This document shows, one piece after another, positions 1-6,413 of a DNA stretch of 6,413 nt. Origin of the DNA: Dysgonamonadaceae bacterium (GTDB lineage Bacteria; Bacteroidota; Bacteroidia; Bacteroidales; Azobacteroidaceae); NCBI GenBank assembly GCA_031284225.1, contig JAITAH010000399.1:1-6413 (forward strand), in the 5' to 3' direction. Every line of letters begins with the position of its first letter. The first letter of the stretch is position 1. The notes beneath the pieces are model-generated. The model ran no database searches and was not told where the DNA came from. It saw nothing but the letters and a program-made list of their open reading frames with translations. Made by a program: the position numbers and the translations under genes.

Positions 1-1
1 T

Positions 2-340
2 CTTCCTTCTCTTTTGGCGATTATCACGCCGGTAGTGGTCGGTTGGATTTTTGGCGTAACCGGAGTAATGGGCTTGTTGGTAGGCGGATTAAGCACCGGT
101 TTTATACTGGCTATCTTTAGGGCTAACGCCGGCGGCGCGTGGGACAATGCCAAGAAATACATCGAAGAAGGAAATCATGGCGGGAAAGGTTCCGATTGCC
201 ACAAAGCGACTGTGGTGGGCGATACGGTGGGCGACCCGTTCAAAGATACTTCCGGTCCCAGTTTAAATATTCTCATCAAGCTAATGAGTATGGTGTCCAT
301 CATTATGGCCGGGATGACGGTGGCCTGGAGTTTGTTTTAA
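2..340 (+). CDS. hppA: Membrane-bound ion-translocating pyrophosphatase, C-terminal end (5' truncated by window edge)
   Basis: This is the last ~112 residues of a membrane pyrophosphatase, an inner-membrane pump that couples PPi hydrolysis to H+ or Na+ transport. The frame is open from base 2, so the TTG at 14 is internal and not a start. In order the sequence shows a hydrophobic helix, the cytoplasmic active-site segment with [20 protein letters not shown], and [20 protein letters not shown], then a last membrane helix ending WSLF. The Asp and Lys residues of these motifs belong to the PPi/Mg-binding site in this family. The site that separates K+-dependent from K+-independent enzymes lies upstream of the window, so subtype and pumped ion cannot be read. 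The TAA stop overlaps the stop of the opposing dprA. Family assignment is near certain. Confidence 0.96.
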   Translation, partial: LPSLLAIITPVVVGWIFGVTGVMGLLVGGLSTGFILAIFRANAGGAWDNAKKYIEEGNHGGKGSDCHKATVVGDTVGDPFKDTSGPSLNILIKLMSMVSIIMAGMTVAWSLF

Positions 341-1449
341 ATTAACCGGTACATGCCGCCGGGCAAGCAGCGGATAATTCCTTTCATTTCCAGTTCAAAC
401 AGTAACGGGGCTAATTGGCTGACAGGCATATTCAATTCGATGCAGAAAGCGTTTAATTGTACGGTGTTTTTCGTCGCCAAGAGTTCCGTTATGCTTTGTT
501 CTTCGGGAGTCAAATCTGGAAAAAGGATGCGTTGGACAGCCGGGCGTCGCTTTTCCTGAGATTCGTTCCAGCACATTTCCCGGAAAATATCTTCCGCACA
601 GGTAACCAGGGCGGCCTTTTTGTATTTGATGAGCGAATTGCAGCCTTCGGAACAGAGATCCGTCGCTTTTCCGGGAACGGCAAAGATGTCCCGATTGTAC
701 GAATCGGCAATGCTGGCGGTAATCAAAGCGCCGCCTTTGGCGGCCGATTCCACGACAAGGGTGCAATCGGAAATACCGGCTACAATGCGGTTGCGTTTCA
801 CGAAATTTTGCCGGTCGGGATTGGTTCCGCTCATGAAATCGGTCAATAATCCGCCCTGTTCAAGCATTTCGACGGCCGTATTCCGGTGAGCGGAAGGGTA
901 AATCCGGTCTAAGCCGTGCGCTAAAACGCCGATGGTCGGCAATTGGTATTTCAAAGCGGCTTTGTGGGCGCAAATGTCGATACCATAAGCCAGTCCGCTC
1001 ACAATAACGGCGCCGGGATAAGTTGCGGCAATGCCCTGCAACAAGTCTTCCGTCATCGCTTTTCCGTAAGGGCTGGCATTTCGGGTGCCCACTACGCTGA
1101 TGATTTTTTGCGTATTCAAATCGGCTTTGCCTTTCAAGTATAGCAGAATGGGTGCATCGACACATTCCTTCAAACGGTGGGGATACGCTTCGTCTTGAAT
1201 AAATAACGCGGCGATTTGGTTTTTCCGGATAAAGGCGACTTCCTGTTCGGCGCGACGCAATACGTCGGGTTGATGAATTTCGGCGATTATCCGGCGGGAA
1301 ATTCCCGGAATCCGTTCCAAACGCTGGGCTTTTTCTTTGAACAAAAACGATACGTCGCCTAAAGTTTCAATGATTTGCCGGGCGGTAACAGCGCCGACGC
1401 CTTTGATTAACGTAGCGCCGATCCGGTAAATTAAGTCCTGGTCATTCAT
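337..1449 (-). CDS. dprA: DNA-processing protein DprA (Smf), full length
   Basis: DprA binds incoming single-stranded DNA in the cytoplasm and loads RecA during natural transformation; many species that are not known to be competent also keep it. The 370 residues match the family's usual length. Residues 1-60 form a helix-hairpin-helix-like region ([20 protein letters not shown]). The Rossmann-like core covers about 80-290 and carries [11 protein letters not shown] (119-129), SGLAYGID (151-158), [12 protein letters not shown] (216-227), GGALITA (239-245) and VPG (258-260). Residues 310-370 look like the C-terminal winged-helix domain. It is the last gene of the leftward operon and its ATG lies 10 bp after the thioesterase stop. 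The stop codon overlaps that of hppA and I see no terminator for it. This is the canonical copy; a divergent paralogue lies at 5356-6411. Confidence 0.96.
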   Translation of the reverse strand: MNDQDLIYRIGATLIKGVGAVTARQIIETLGDVSFLFKEKAQRLERIPGISRRIIAEIHQPDVLRRAEQEVAFIRKNQIAALFIQDEAYPHRLKECVDAPILLYLKGKADLNTQKIISVVGTRNASPYGKAMTEDLLQGIAATYPGAVIVSGLAYGIDICAHKAALKYQLPTIGVLAHGLDRIYPSAHRNTAVEMLEQGGLLTDFMSGTNPDRQNFVKRNRIVAGISDCTLVVESAAKGGALITASIADSYNRDIFAVPGKATDLCSEGCNSLIKYKKAALVTCAEDIFREMCWNESQEKRRPAVQRILFPDLTPEEQSITELLATKNTVQLNAFCIELNMPVSQLAPLLFELEMKGIIRCLPGGMYRLI

Positions 1450-1459
1450 ATCGTTGCAT

Positions 1460-1870
1460 TTATTGTTCGGAAGAGAGGTAGTCGCTCATGATTGTATCGA
1501 AAAAATCGCCCCGCGATAATTGATTACGGATTAAAACGACGGCTTCGATTTGTCCTTTGCAGCACAGAACGCCGTCGGCTTTTCGGCGAATGATTTGATG
1601 GAAAATGATTTTAGCGCCTTTTCGTTCGACCGTTAGGGAAGAAAGAAAAACGTCGCTTCCGGTTAATGAGGTTTTATAATACAGATCGGCGCGAGTTACT
1701 ACCGGATCCACGCCGGCAGCGTGCGCTTCCCGGAACGAAGTTCCCAGACTTTGCATAAATTCGTGTCGGGTATTTTCAAAATAATGCAAATAATTCGCAT
1801 TGTTGACAACGCCTTGCGCGTCGCATTCATAGTCGCGCACTTTCATTTCTATTTCAAAGATTTTTTTCAT
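1460..1870 (-). CDS. Acyl-CoA thioesterase, 4HBT/YbgC-like hotdog fold
   Basis: A 136-residue single-domain hotdog-fold thioesterase, predicted to hydrolyse acyl-CoA or a related thioester in the cytoplasm. The N-terminal motif VRDYECDAQGVVNNANYLHY (11-30) contains Asp17, which aligns with the catalytic Asp of 4-hydroxybenzoyl-CoA thioesterase and YbgC, followed by the long helix FENTRHEFMQ. YbgC has His-Ala-Asn after the Gly-Val-Val; here it is Asn-Asn-Ala-Asn, so the His is replaced by Asn24. A beta-rich second half (55-115) completes the fold. The ATG overlaps the U32 gene's TGA stop by 4 bp (ATGA), which suggests translational coupling. The substrate cannot be told from sequence, and the tie to its operon partners may only be co-transcription. 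Confidence 0.9.
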   Translation of the reverse strand: MKKIFEIEMKVRDYECDAQGVVNNANYLHYFENTRHEFMQSLGTSFREAHAAGVDPVVTRADLYYKTSLTGSDVFLSSLTVERKGAKIIFHQIIRRKADGVLCCKGQIEAVVLIRNQLSRGDFFDTIMSDYLSSEQ

Positions 1871-3111
1871 GATGCTTTCACCCGTTTATATAATTTATCG
1901 GAAGGACGCACTTTTTCCGGCGTCGGCATGGAAAAGTATTCGCCGCGCACGGTTTCCGTTACCGGTTTCAGATCGACGCGGATTTCTTCGACGGTCGAAA
2001 ACAGAGCGCCGGTAGTAGTTCCCGTAATCAGGATATTGTCGCCCACTTGCAGGCGTTGCGTTTCCATCAGAAATTCCGCCACTTTCAGCTTGGGAAAATA
2101 TTTAATGACTTTGCCGACGTACAATTTCTTTTCCGTAGCTTGGTTGCCGTATTGATGGCTCCATTCGCCCAAACGCTGTCCGAGGTAATAGCCGTTCCAA
2201 AAACCGCGATTAAATACGGTTTTCAGGCGGTTGTCCCAATCGGCGATTTTTTCTTCCGTAAATTGATTTTCGCAAACGGCGGTAATAGCTTCCTTATAAC
2301 ATTCGCTCGTTACCCGGACGTATTCGGGTCCGCGGGCGCGCCCTTCGATTTTGAACACGCGAACGCCCGCTTCCATCATCCGGTTGATAAAATGAATGGT
2401 CTTCAAATCTTTGGGCGACATAATGTAGGGATTGCCGACGGCTAATTCTATATCGCTGTCGCGGTCTTTAACGGCGTATTCGTGCCGGCATACTTGATTG
2501 CAGGCGCCGCGATTGGCCGAAGCGTTCATTTCGTGCAGGCTCAAATAACATTTGCCGGAAATAGCCATGCACAAGGCGCCGTGGGCAAACATTTCGATTT
2601 TCACAAGTTGTCCCGAAGGGCCTTTGACGGCCTGTTTTTCAATTTGCCCGCTGATTTCCCGGACTTGTTCCAGATTTAATTCCCGCGCCAGAACTACCAC
2701 ATCGGCAAACCGGGCATAGAATTTCAACGCTTCGATGTTAGAAATATTCAGTTGTGTCGAAAGGTGAACTTCGACTCCAATGCTCCGCGCATACATCATC
2801 GCCGCCACATCGGCAGCAATAATGGCCGACAGTTTCGCTTCCCGCGCCGCATCGATGATGGCGCGCATTTGCGATAAATCGCTGTCGTAAATAATCGTGT
2901 TGACGGTCAGGTAACTTTTCACGCGATGTTTCCGGCAAATCCGGGCAATTTCGTGTAAATCGTTGATGGTAAAATTATTGGCGGAACGGGAACGCATGTT
3001 CAATTCCTCGATACCGAAATAAACCGAATCGGCGCCTCCCTGAATGGCTGCGGCCAAAGACTCGTAAGAGCCTACGGGCGCCATTATTTCATATTGAGGG
3101 ACATTTTTCAA
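1867..3111 (-). CDS. Peptidase U32-family protein, probable RNA hydroxylation enzyme (TrhP/RlhA-like)
   Basis: The 414-residue protein is a clear U32-family member. The N-terminus EIMAPVGSYESLAAAIQGGA (8-27) starts the barrel-like domain; the family signature is EMFAHGALCMAISGKC (173-188). Four cysteines, C181, C188, C204 and C208, match the [4Fe-4S] ligand pattern of TrhP, RlhA and UbiU/UbiV. The segment about 325-410 is the C-terminal beta-rich domain. Known relatives hydroxylate tRNA U34 (TrhP) or 23S rRNA (RlhA), using prephenate-derived chemistry, so 'peptidase' is probably a misnomer; which RNA is the target is inference. The first possible start after the in-frame stop at 3127-3129 is TTG at 3111. 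The first ATG is codon 10, inside the conserved first strand, so I keep the TTG. It is the first gene of the operon with the thioesterase and dprA. Confidence 0.92.
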   Translation of the reverse strand: MKNVPQYEIMAPVGSYESLAAAIQGGADSVYFGIEELNMRSRSANNFTINDLHEIARICRKHRVKSYLTVNTIIYDSDLSQMRAIIDAAREAKLSAIIAADVAAMMYARSIGVEVHLSTQLNISNIEALKFYARFADVVVLARELNLEQVREISGQIEKQAVKGPSGQLVKIEMFAHGALCMAISGKCYLSLHEMNASANRGACNQVCRHEYAVKDRDSDIELAVGNPYIMSPKDLKTIHFINRMMEAGVRVFKIEGRARGPEYVRVTSECYKEAITAVCENQFTEEKIADWDNRLKTVFNRGFWNGYYLGQRLGEWSHQYGNQATEKKLYVGKVIKYFPKLKVAEFLMETQRLQVGDNILITGTTTGALFSTVEEIRVDLKPVTETVRGEYFSMPTPEKVRPSDKLYKRVKAS

Positions 3112-3215
3112 TTGACAAGTATTTTTTCAAAATATTCGACAAATTTTCTTTCGGCAGGAACCCTAAGGTTGATATTAAATTTTGACAGTTCATCGGGAAA
3201 ATCGTTGTTCACGTG

Positions 3216-3223
3216 CAAAGGTA
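3216..3223 (-). promoter_or_regulatory. Bacteroidetes-type -7 box for the U32-thioesterase-dprA operon
   Basis: On the minus strand this reads TACCTTTG, an exact match to the TAnnTTTG -7 consensus of the Bacteroidetes primary sigma factor. No good TTTG -33 box sits upstream; there is only a T-run about 13 nt away. It would start a transcript near 3210, leaving a leader of about 100 nt before the TTG start at 3111. Confidence 0.5.
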
Positions 3224-3246
3224 AATATTTTTCAGTAAAAAAATTG

Positions 3247-3254
3247 TATTTTTG
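3247..3254 (+). promoter_or_regulatory. Bacteroidetes-type -7 box for dusB
   Basis: TATTTTTG matches TAnnTTTG exactly and ends 21 bp before the dusB ATG, so the 5' leader would be short (about 15 nt). No TTTG -33 box is visible at the usual distance. The region is AT-rich, so a chance match is possible, but its position is right. It lies 23 bp from the opposing -7 box of the leftward operon, so the two promoters overlap. Confidence 0.5.
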
Positions 3255-3275
3255 CACCATTTGTAAATTATTCGG

Positions 3276-4250
3276 ATGAAAATAGGATCTCTTACTTTCG
3301 ACAAATATCCCGTATTCCTTGCGCCGATGGAAGACGTAACCGATCTTTCCTTTCGCCTGCTGTGTAAGGAATTCGGCGCGGATATGGTTTATACCGAGTT
3401 TATTTCGAGCGACGCCTTGATTCGGCAAATCAACAAAACCAAAGCCAAGTTGGAAGTCGCCGGAGAAGAGCGTCCGGTGGCGATGCAGATTTACGGCAAA
3501 GATACGGCGGCCATGGTCGAAGCGGCGTTGATTTGCGAAGAAGCCCGTCCCGATATTCTGGATATCAATTTTGGCTGTCCGGTCAAAAAAGTTGCCGGAA
3601 AGGGCGGGGGCGCCGGCATGTTGCGAACGCCGGAAAAGATGCTGGAAATAACGGCGGCCATAGTGAAAGCCGTCCGAATACCCGTAACCGTCAAAACCCG
3701 CTTGGGATGGGATAACGATCACAAAATCATTGTCGATTTGGCCGAACGATTGCAGGATTGCGGTATCGCCGCGTTAACCGTTCACGGCCGCACCCGCGCC
3801 CAGATGTACGCCGGCGAAGCGGATTGGACGCTGATCGGCGAAGTAAAAAAGAATCCGCGGATGCACATTCCCATTATCGGCAACGGCGATATTACCTCGC
3901 CGGAAAGCTGCCGGGAAGCGTTTGACCGCTACGGGGTAGATGCGGTGATGATTGGCCGTGCAAGCATCGGCGCGCCCTGGATTTTCAAAGCAATCAAACA
4001 TTATTTAGCCACCGGCGAAGAACCCGTTAAAGAATCCTTTCAATACGGTTTGTCGGTGTTGAAGCGGCAAGTGTTGCAAAGCGTTGCCCGGCTGGACGAG
4101 CGGCGAGGTATTTTGCACAGTCGTAGGCACATAGCGGCAAGTCCACTCTTTAAAGGCATTCCCGATTTTAAGCCGACGAAAATTGCCCTCCTGCGGGCGA
4201 ACACCGTGCAGGAATTATTTGACATAATGGATACGATTTCTATCTTTTAA
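3276..4250 (+). CDS. dusB: tRNA-dihydrouridine synthase, DusB type
   Basis: A flavoenzyme that reduces specific uridines in tRNA to dihydrouridine, with NADPH as electron donor. The 324 residues fit the family. The FMN-binding TIM barrel starts with FLAPMEDVTDLSFR (14-27) and continues with QIYG (71-74) and DINFGCPVKKV (96-106), where C101 is the catalytic Cys. It goes on with VKTRLGW (139-145), TVHGR (168-172), and phosphate-binding GNGDI (202-206) and IGRASIG (226-232). The C-terminal helical tRNA-binding part (about 245-324) includes RRGILHSRRH and FKGIPDF. The ATG is used, with no Shine-Dalgarno site, as usual in this phylum. The gene stands alone, divergent from the U32 operon. Members of this group are often annotated dusB in Bacteroidetes; the exact uridine position modified cannot be read from sequence. 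Confidence 0.95.
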   Translation: MKIGSLTFDKYPVFLAPMEDVTDLSFRLLCKEFGADMVYTEFISSDALIRQINKTKAKLEVAGEERPVAMQIYGKDTAAMVEAALICEEARPDILDINFGCPVKKVAGKGGGAGMLRTPEKMLEITAAIVKAVRIPVTVKTRLGWDNDHKIIVDLAERLQDCGIAALTVHGRTRAQMYAGEADWTLIGEVKKNPRMHIPIIGNGDITSPESCREAFDRYGVDAVMIGRASIGAPWIFKAIKHYLATGEEPVKESFQYGLSVLKRQVLQSVARLDERRGILHSRRHIAASPLFKGIPDFKPTKIALLRANTVQELFDIMDTISIF

Positions 4251-4300
4251 CAACCATTTCTCGCCAAACAGTTTGTTTTAACATCTTTTATGAAAAAATA

Positions 4301-4332
4301 TTTGTTTAGAGCTTTCATTTGATTTATCTTTG
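4301..4332 (+). promoter_or_regulatory. Near-perfect Bacteroidetes promoter of a candidate small RNA
   Basis: A -33 box TTTG (4301-4304) is followed after exactly 20 bp by a -7 box TATCTTTG (4325-4332). Both match the Bacteroidetes consensus (TTTG and TAnnTTTG), and it is the only promoter in the window with both elements. It points rightward into a stretch with no reading frame of note, between the convergent ends of dusB and nadK. The predicted start of transcription is about 4336-4340. Confidence 0.7.
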
Positions 4333-4335
4333 TCG

Positions 4336-4411
4336 CGTAGTTTTTTCATAATAGTATTAGATTTAAGGTTAACAAAGATTGGATTAGGGTGTTCGTGAGA
4401 ATGCCCTTTTT
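4336..4411 (+). ncRNA. Candidate small RNA, about 72-76 nt, between dusB and nadK
   Basis: The transcript is bounded on the left by a two-element promoter and on the right by an intrinsic terminator, and no plausible peptide is encoded between them. Its 5' half is AU-rich, begins with a run of six U (4341-4346), and contains the palindrome GTTAAC (4368-4373). I see no strong stem before the terminator, so 4341-4385 may be largely single-stranded and free for base pairing. The stretch 4351-4385 looks familiar to me from other Bacteroidales intergenic regions, but that is memory, not a search, and I cannot name an Rfam family. It ends 20 bp from the stop of nadK, which runs toward it, so nadK read-through would produce antisense RNA. 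Alternatively it is only the 3' UTR of dusB. The start is uncertain by a few bases. Confidence 0.6.
4386..4411 (+). terminator. Intrinsic terminator with GTGA (GNRA-type) tetraloop
   Basis: A 9-bp stem, AGGGTGTTC with GAATGCCCT (two G-U pairs in RNA), encloses the loop GTGA and is followed directly by five T, then CAGTTTT. The T-run lies only on the right side, so it ends rightward transcription: the candidate small RNA and any read-through from dusB. The minus strand has no T-run after the stem, so it does not serve nadK. Confidence 0.8.
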
Positions 4412-4431
4412 CAGTTTTAAAGCAGTATTAG

Positions 4432-5313
4432 TTAATCGAGTCGTTTTCTCACATCCGTTCCCCAAAGCAATTTTTTCCGCAGCGTATCAAAAAACCGTTG
4501 CTGCAGGCGTTTGACGACTTTCAGTGTAAAATCCGCTTTCCGAAGTAGGAACTCGCTGCCGGAAGGAAATGGAACCGAACGCCCGTCCAGCGAAACAAGG
4601 AAATTCTTTTGCCGCGATTCGACTATCATGCGTATTTGGTAATCTGCCGGAATAACCAGCGGCCGCATGTTCAGCGAATGCGGCGCCACCGGGCTAAGCA
4701 CCAAACTTTCGGATTGCGGCAGGATAATCGGCCCGTTAACGCTCAGGTTATAAGCCGTGGAACCGGTCGGCGTGGACAGCAGTAAGCCGTCTGCCCAATA
4801 TTCGGTCAAAAATTCGTCGTTGAGATAAACCGAAACGGCAATCATCGAAGCCGTATCCCGCTTTAGAACCGCAATTTCGTTCAGCGCATAACGGAACGGA
4901 CAGGCCGGGAGCGTCGAAGTTTCCAATTGCAGCAAGTTTTTTTCTTCCAGCCGGTATTCGCCCCGGAAAATTTCTTCGAGAGTTGAGTGGATTTCGTCGG
5001 CGCCGGTATCCGCCAAAAAGCCCAGACGACCGGTATTGATCCCCAGCATGGGAATTGGCTGCCGGCCTATCCACGCCGCCGTTCGGAGGAATGTGCCGTC
5101 GCCTCCCAGACTGAAGGCCATATCTAAGGGAAAAGACTCGCTGTCAATCAGTCCCTGCACGTCCGGCGTAAAGGCAAACGTTTGGGATAAGTAGCGGTAG
5201 AAATGGTCTTCGACCCAAATTTCCGTGTCCCGTTCCTTCAACCGGTCGAAAAGCGCCCGGATGAAATTTTGCTTTCCCGCCTGATATTCGCTGCCGAAGA
5301 TTCCGATTTTCAT
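4432..5313 (-). CDS. nadK: NAD kinase (ATP-NAD kinase)
   Basis: This enzyme phosphorylates NAD+ to NADP+ in the cytoplasm and is the only known route to NADP in most bacteria. The 293 residues match the family. The N-terminal nucleotide-binding half carries LGGDGTFLR (69-77) with the catalytic Asp72, then GINTGRLGFLA (91-101). The C-terminal beta-rich half has LNEIAV (144-149), YWADGLLLSTPTGSTAYNLS (172-191) and VNGPI (192-196), the NAD-binding segments. The start is ATG at 5313, directly before the first strand KIGIFGS. It lies 42 bp downstream of the DprA-like gene, on the same strand, and may be co-transcribed with it; I find no clear promoter in that gap. Its GC content (about 50% on sampled lines) is that of the core genes. 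No terminator is visible after its stop. Confidence 0.96.
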   Translation of the reverse strand: MKIGIFGSEYQAGKQNFIRALFDRLKERDTEIWVEDHFYRYLSQTFAFTPDVQGLIDSESFPLDMAFSLGGDGTFLRTAAWIGRQPIPMLGINTGRLGFLADTGADEIHSTLEEIFRGEYRLEEKNLLQLETSTLPACPFRYALNEIAVLKRDTASMIAVSVYLNDEFLTEYWADGLLLSTPTGSTAYNLSVNGPIILPQSESLVLSPVAPHSLNMRPLVIPADYQIRMIVESRQKNFLVSLDGRSVPFPSGSEFLLRKADFTLKVVKRLQQRFFDTLRKKLLWGTDVRKRLD

Positions 5314-5355
5314 ATTTTTATACGTGAATCATTTATTTTCTAAAGATCGTTTAGT

Positions 5356-6411
5356 TTAAGCATTGTTGAAAGCAATCTCCGATTGATAAACTTTCGAAGG
5401 CGATCTCTTCTGGATATCCGTTTTTACACTGTCCGAGAAAGATTTATCGTTTTCCTGCGTATCGGAAGTTTTCGATACAATTTCTTCTTTTATCCCGTGA
5501 TTATCAATTATGTTACCGTTACTGTCAACAGCAACAGCGCCTTTCTGAATTAGAAGCAAGTTGTCGTTTTTTTCCGACACATCCGGATTTCGGACATAAA
5601 TTGTTCTTCCTTTTTTCAGTCCGTCAATAACGCCTGCCCAAGTACCTCCTTTTGTTTCTTTTCCCTGTCTGTTTCTTGACGGTTTCGATTCGGCGACATA
5701 AATATCCCTTGCAAGTCCGTAAATGATAGTATTACGAGCCATAGCCAATTCTTTTCCCCATCCTGCCTGCGGGTGGAAAGTACTCAAAACCAAAACGTCG
5801 CCATCAATAATTTGCCTGTAATAAGTTTTAAATCCCGATTCAAACGTCATTATTCCTTGCGGTAATACGATTATGCTTTGTCCTTTGCAAGCGATAGACG
5901 AATCTAATGCCTGCTTATCAACTCCTTTTGCAAATCCGCTTACCACAACTTTGCACTCTTTGCTCACTATACGGGTAATGTTGTCCGTAAATTTTAAGGC
6001 AATATCCGAAGCGTCTCTTGAACCTACGATAGCGACAGATTGCTCAGACATTATTTTTTTGTTTCCTTTAGTATATAAAACTGTCGGCGCCGATTTTTTC
6101 AGATTTTCTTTCAAAATGTTTGAATACTCCGGAGAAATTACCGGAATAACTTCAATACCGCTGTTCTGTAATTTTTCTGCCAAAAAGGCGTAACTTGCAA
6201 GCGAAGATTTTACCTGCAACAAATCTGTAATCCGTATTTCATTAATTTGAAAATCGTTCTTCCAACATTCTTCGGGAAGTTTGAAGAAATCTTCGATTGA
6301 CATTTTTTTGTCACGATAAAACTGAATGATAAGGTTCATTTTATCTTCGTTTTTCCATCCGTTGCTGTTGGAAAAACTCCAAGCCGGCAATTCGTGTGCC
6401 AGCGCCATCCA
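5356..6411 (-). CDS. Divergent DprA/Smf-like protein (second copy), probably 5' truncated by window edge
   Basis: A second DprA-family protein, clearly unlike the canonical one at 337-1449. Numbering from the ATG at 6408 gives 350 residues. Residues about 1-75 resemble a DprA N-terminal helical region. The Rossmann-like core (about 105-295) has AIVGSRDASD (126-135), VVVSGFAKGVDKQAL (154-168), MARNTIIYGLARDIYVAES (223-241) and GGTWAGV (254-260). The family's VPG motif is absent; IYVAES occupies that region. There is no winged helix: the tail from about 300 is rich in Ser, Lys and Asp and looks disordered. The frame stays open past the ATG to the edge (preceding codon TGG), and Trp-Met-Ala-Leu-Ala looks like the inside of an N-terminal helix, so the true start is probably beyond the window. 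Sampled lines give about 32-43% GC against about 50% for nadK, suggesting horizontal acquisition. Its function is unknown to me; a role in DNA processing or phage defence is only inference. Confidence 0.85.
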   Translation of the reverse strand, partial: WMALAHELPAWSFSNSNGWKNEDKMNLIIQFYRDKKMSIEDFFKLPEECWKNDFQINEIRITDLLQVKSSLASYAFLAEKLQNSGIEVIPVISPEYSNILKENLKKSAPTVLYTKGNKKIMSEQSVAIVGSRDASDIALKFTDNITRIVSKECKVVVSGFAKGVDKQALDSSIACKGQSIIVLPQGIMTFESGFKTYYRQIIDGDVLVLSTFHPQAGWGKELAMARNTIIYGLARDIYVAESKPSRNRQGKETKGGTWAGVIDGLKKGRTIYVRNPDVSEKNDNLLLIQKGAVAVDSNGNIIDNHGIKEEIVSKTSDTQENDKSFSDSVKTDIQKRSPSKVYQSEIAFNNA

Positions 6412-6413
6412 AT

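Noticed and set aside
355..373. CCGC...GCGG inverted repeat just after the hppA stop, considered as its terminator
   Set aside because: The stem is 4 bp with a 10-base loop and has no T-run after it; it lies within the dprA C-terminal codons and is explained by coding sequence.
457..849. A 130-codon plus-strand frame opposite dprA (and similar ones at 1721-2155 and 2047-2445)
   Set aside because: All are shadows of confidently identified genes on the opposite strand and have no family resemblance.
3108..3722. A 204-codon open frame on the minus strand opposite the 5' part of dusB
   Set aside because: It lies antisense to the strongly conserved dusB and its product looks like out-of-frame translation with no recognisable domain. 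It also overlaps the divergent promoter region.
4265..4279. CAAACAGTTTG followed by TTTT, considered as a dusB terminator
   Set aside because: The stem can be only 4 A/T-rich base pairs with a 3-base loop, too weak for an intrinsic terminator.
1..6413. CRISPR arrays, insertion sequences, tRNA or rRNA genes
   Set aside because: No regularly spaced repeats, transposase-like frames, terminal inverted repeats, or tRNA/rRNA signatures were seen when reading through both strands.

Overview
The window reads as Bacteroidetes chromosome, most likely Bacteroidales. The evidence is the protein sequences, start codons without Shine-Dalgarno sites, and promoter -7 boxes of the TAnnTTTG type rather than TATAAT. 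Most of it is ordinary housekeeping DNA at roughly 50% GC. The right end is AT-richer and looks like accessory DNA.

Layout from left to right. (1) The 3' end of hppA (membrane pyrophosphatase, + strand) meets the 3' end of dprA tail to tail, and the two stop codons share one TTAA. (2) A compact leftward operon carries a U32-family protein, a hotdog-fold acyl-CoA thioesterase and dprA; the first two genes overlap by 4 bp and the last two are 10 bp apart. (3) A 164-bp divergent promoter region (3112-3275) has a Bacteroidetes-type -7 box on each strand. (4) dusB (tRNA-dihydrouridine synthase) runs rightward. (5) A 181-bp gap (4251-4431) between the convergent genes dusB and nadK holds a near-perfect promoter (TTTG, 20 bp, TATCTTTG), about 75 nt of non-coding sequence, and a tetraloop-capped hairpin with a T-run: a complete candidate small-RNA gene. 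(6) nadK (NAD kinase) runs leftward. (7) A second, divergent DprA/Smf-like gene runs leftward and probably continues past the right edge.

The genes join several core processes: ion-pumping pyrophosphate hydrolysis, DNA uptake and recombination (DprA), RNA modification (the U32 protein and DusB, transcribed divergently), thioester hydrolysis, and NADP synthesis. The most interesting unexplained element is the candidate small RNA at about 4336-4411. The second is the AT-rich DprA paralogue, which may mark the edge of a mobile or defence region outside the window. There are no tRNA or rRNA genes, CRISPR arrays or insertion sequences that I can see.
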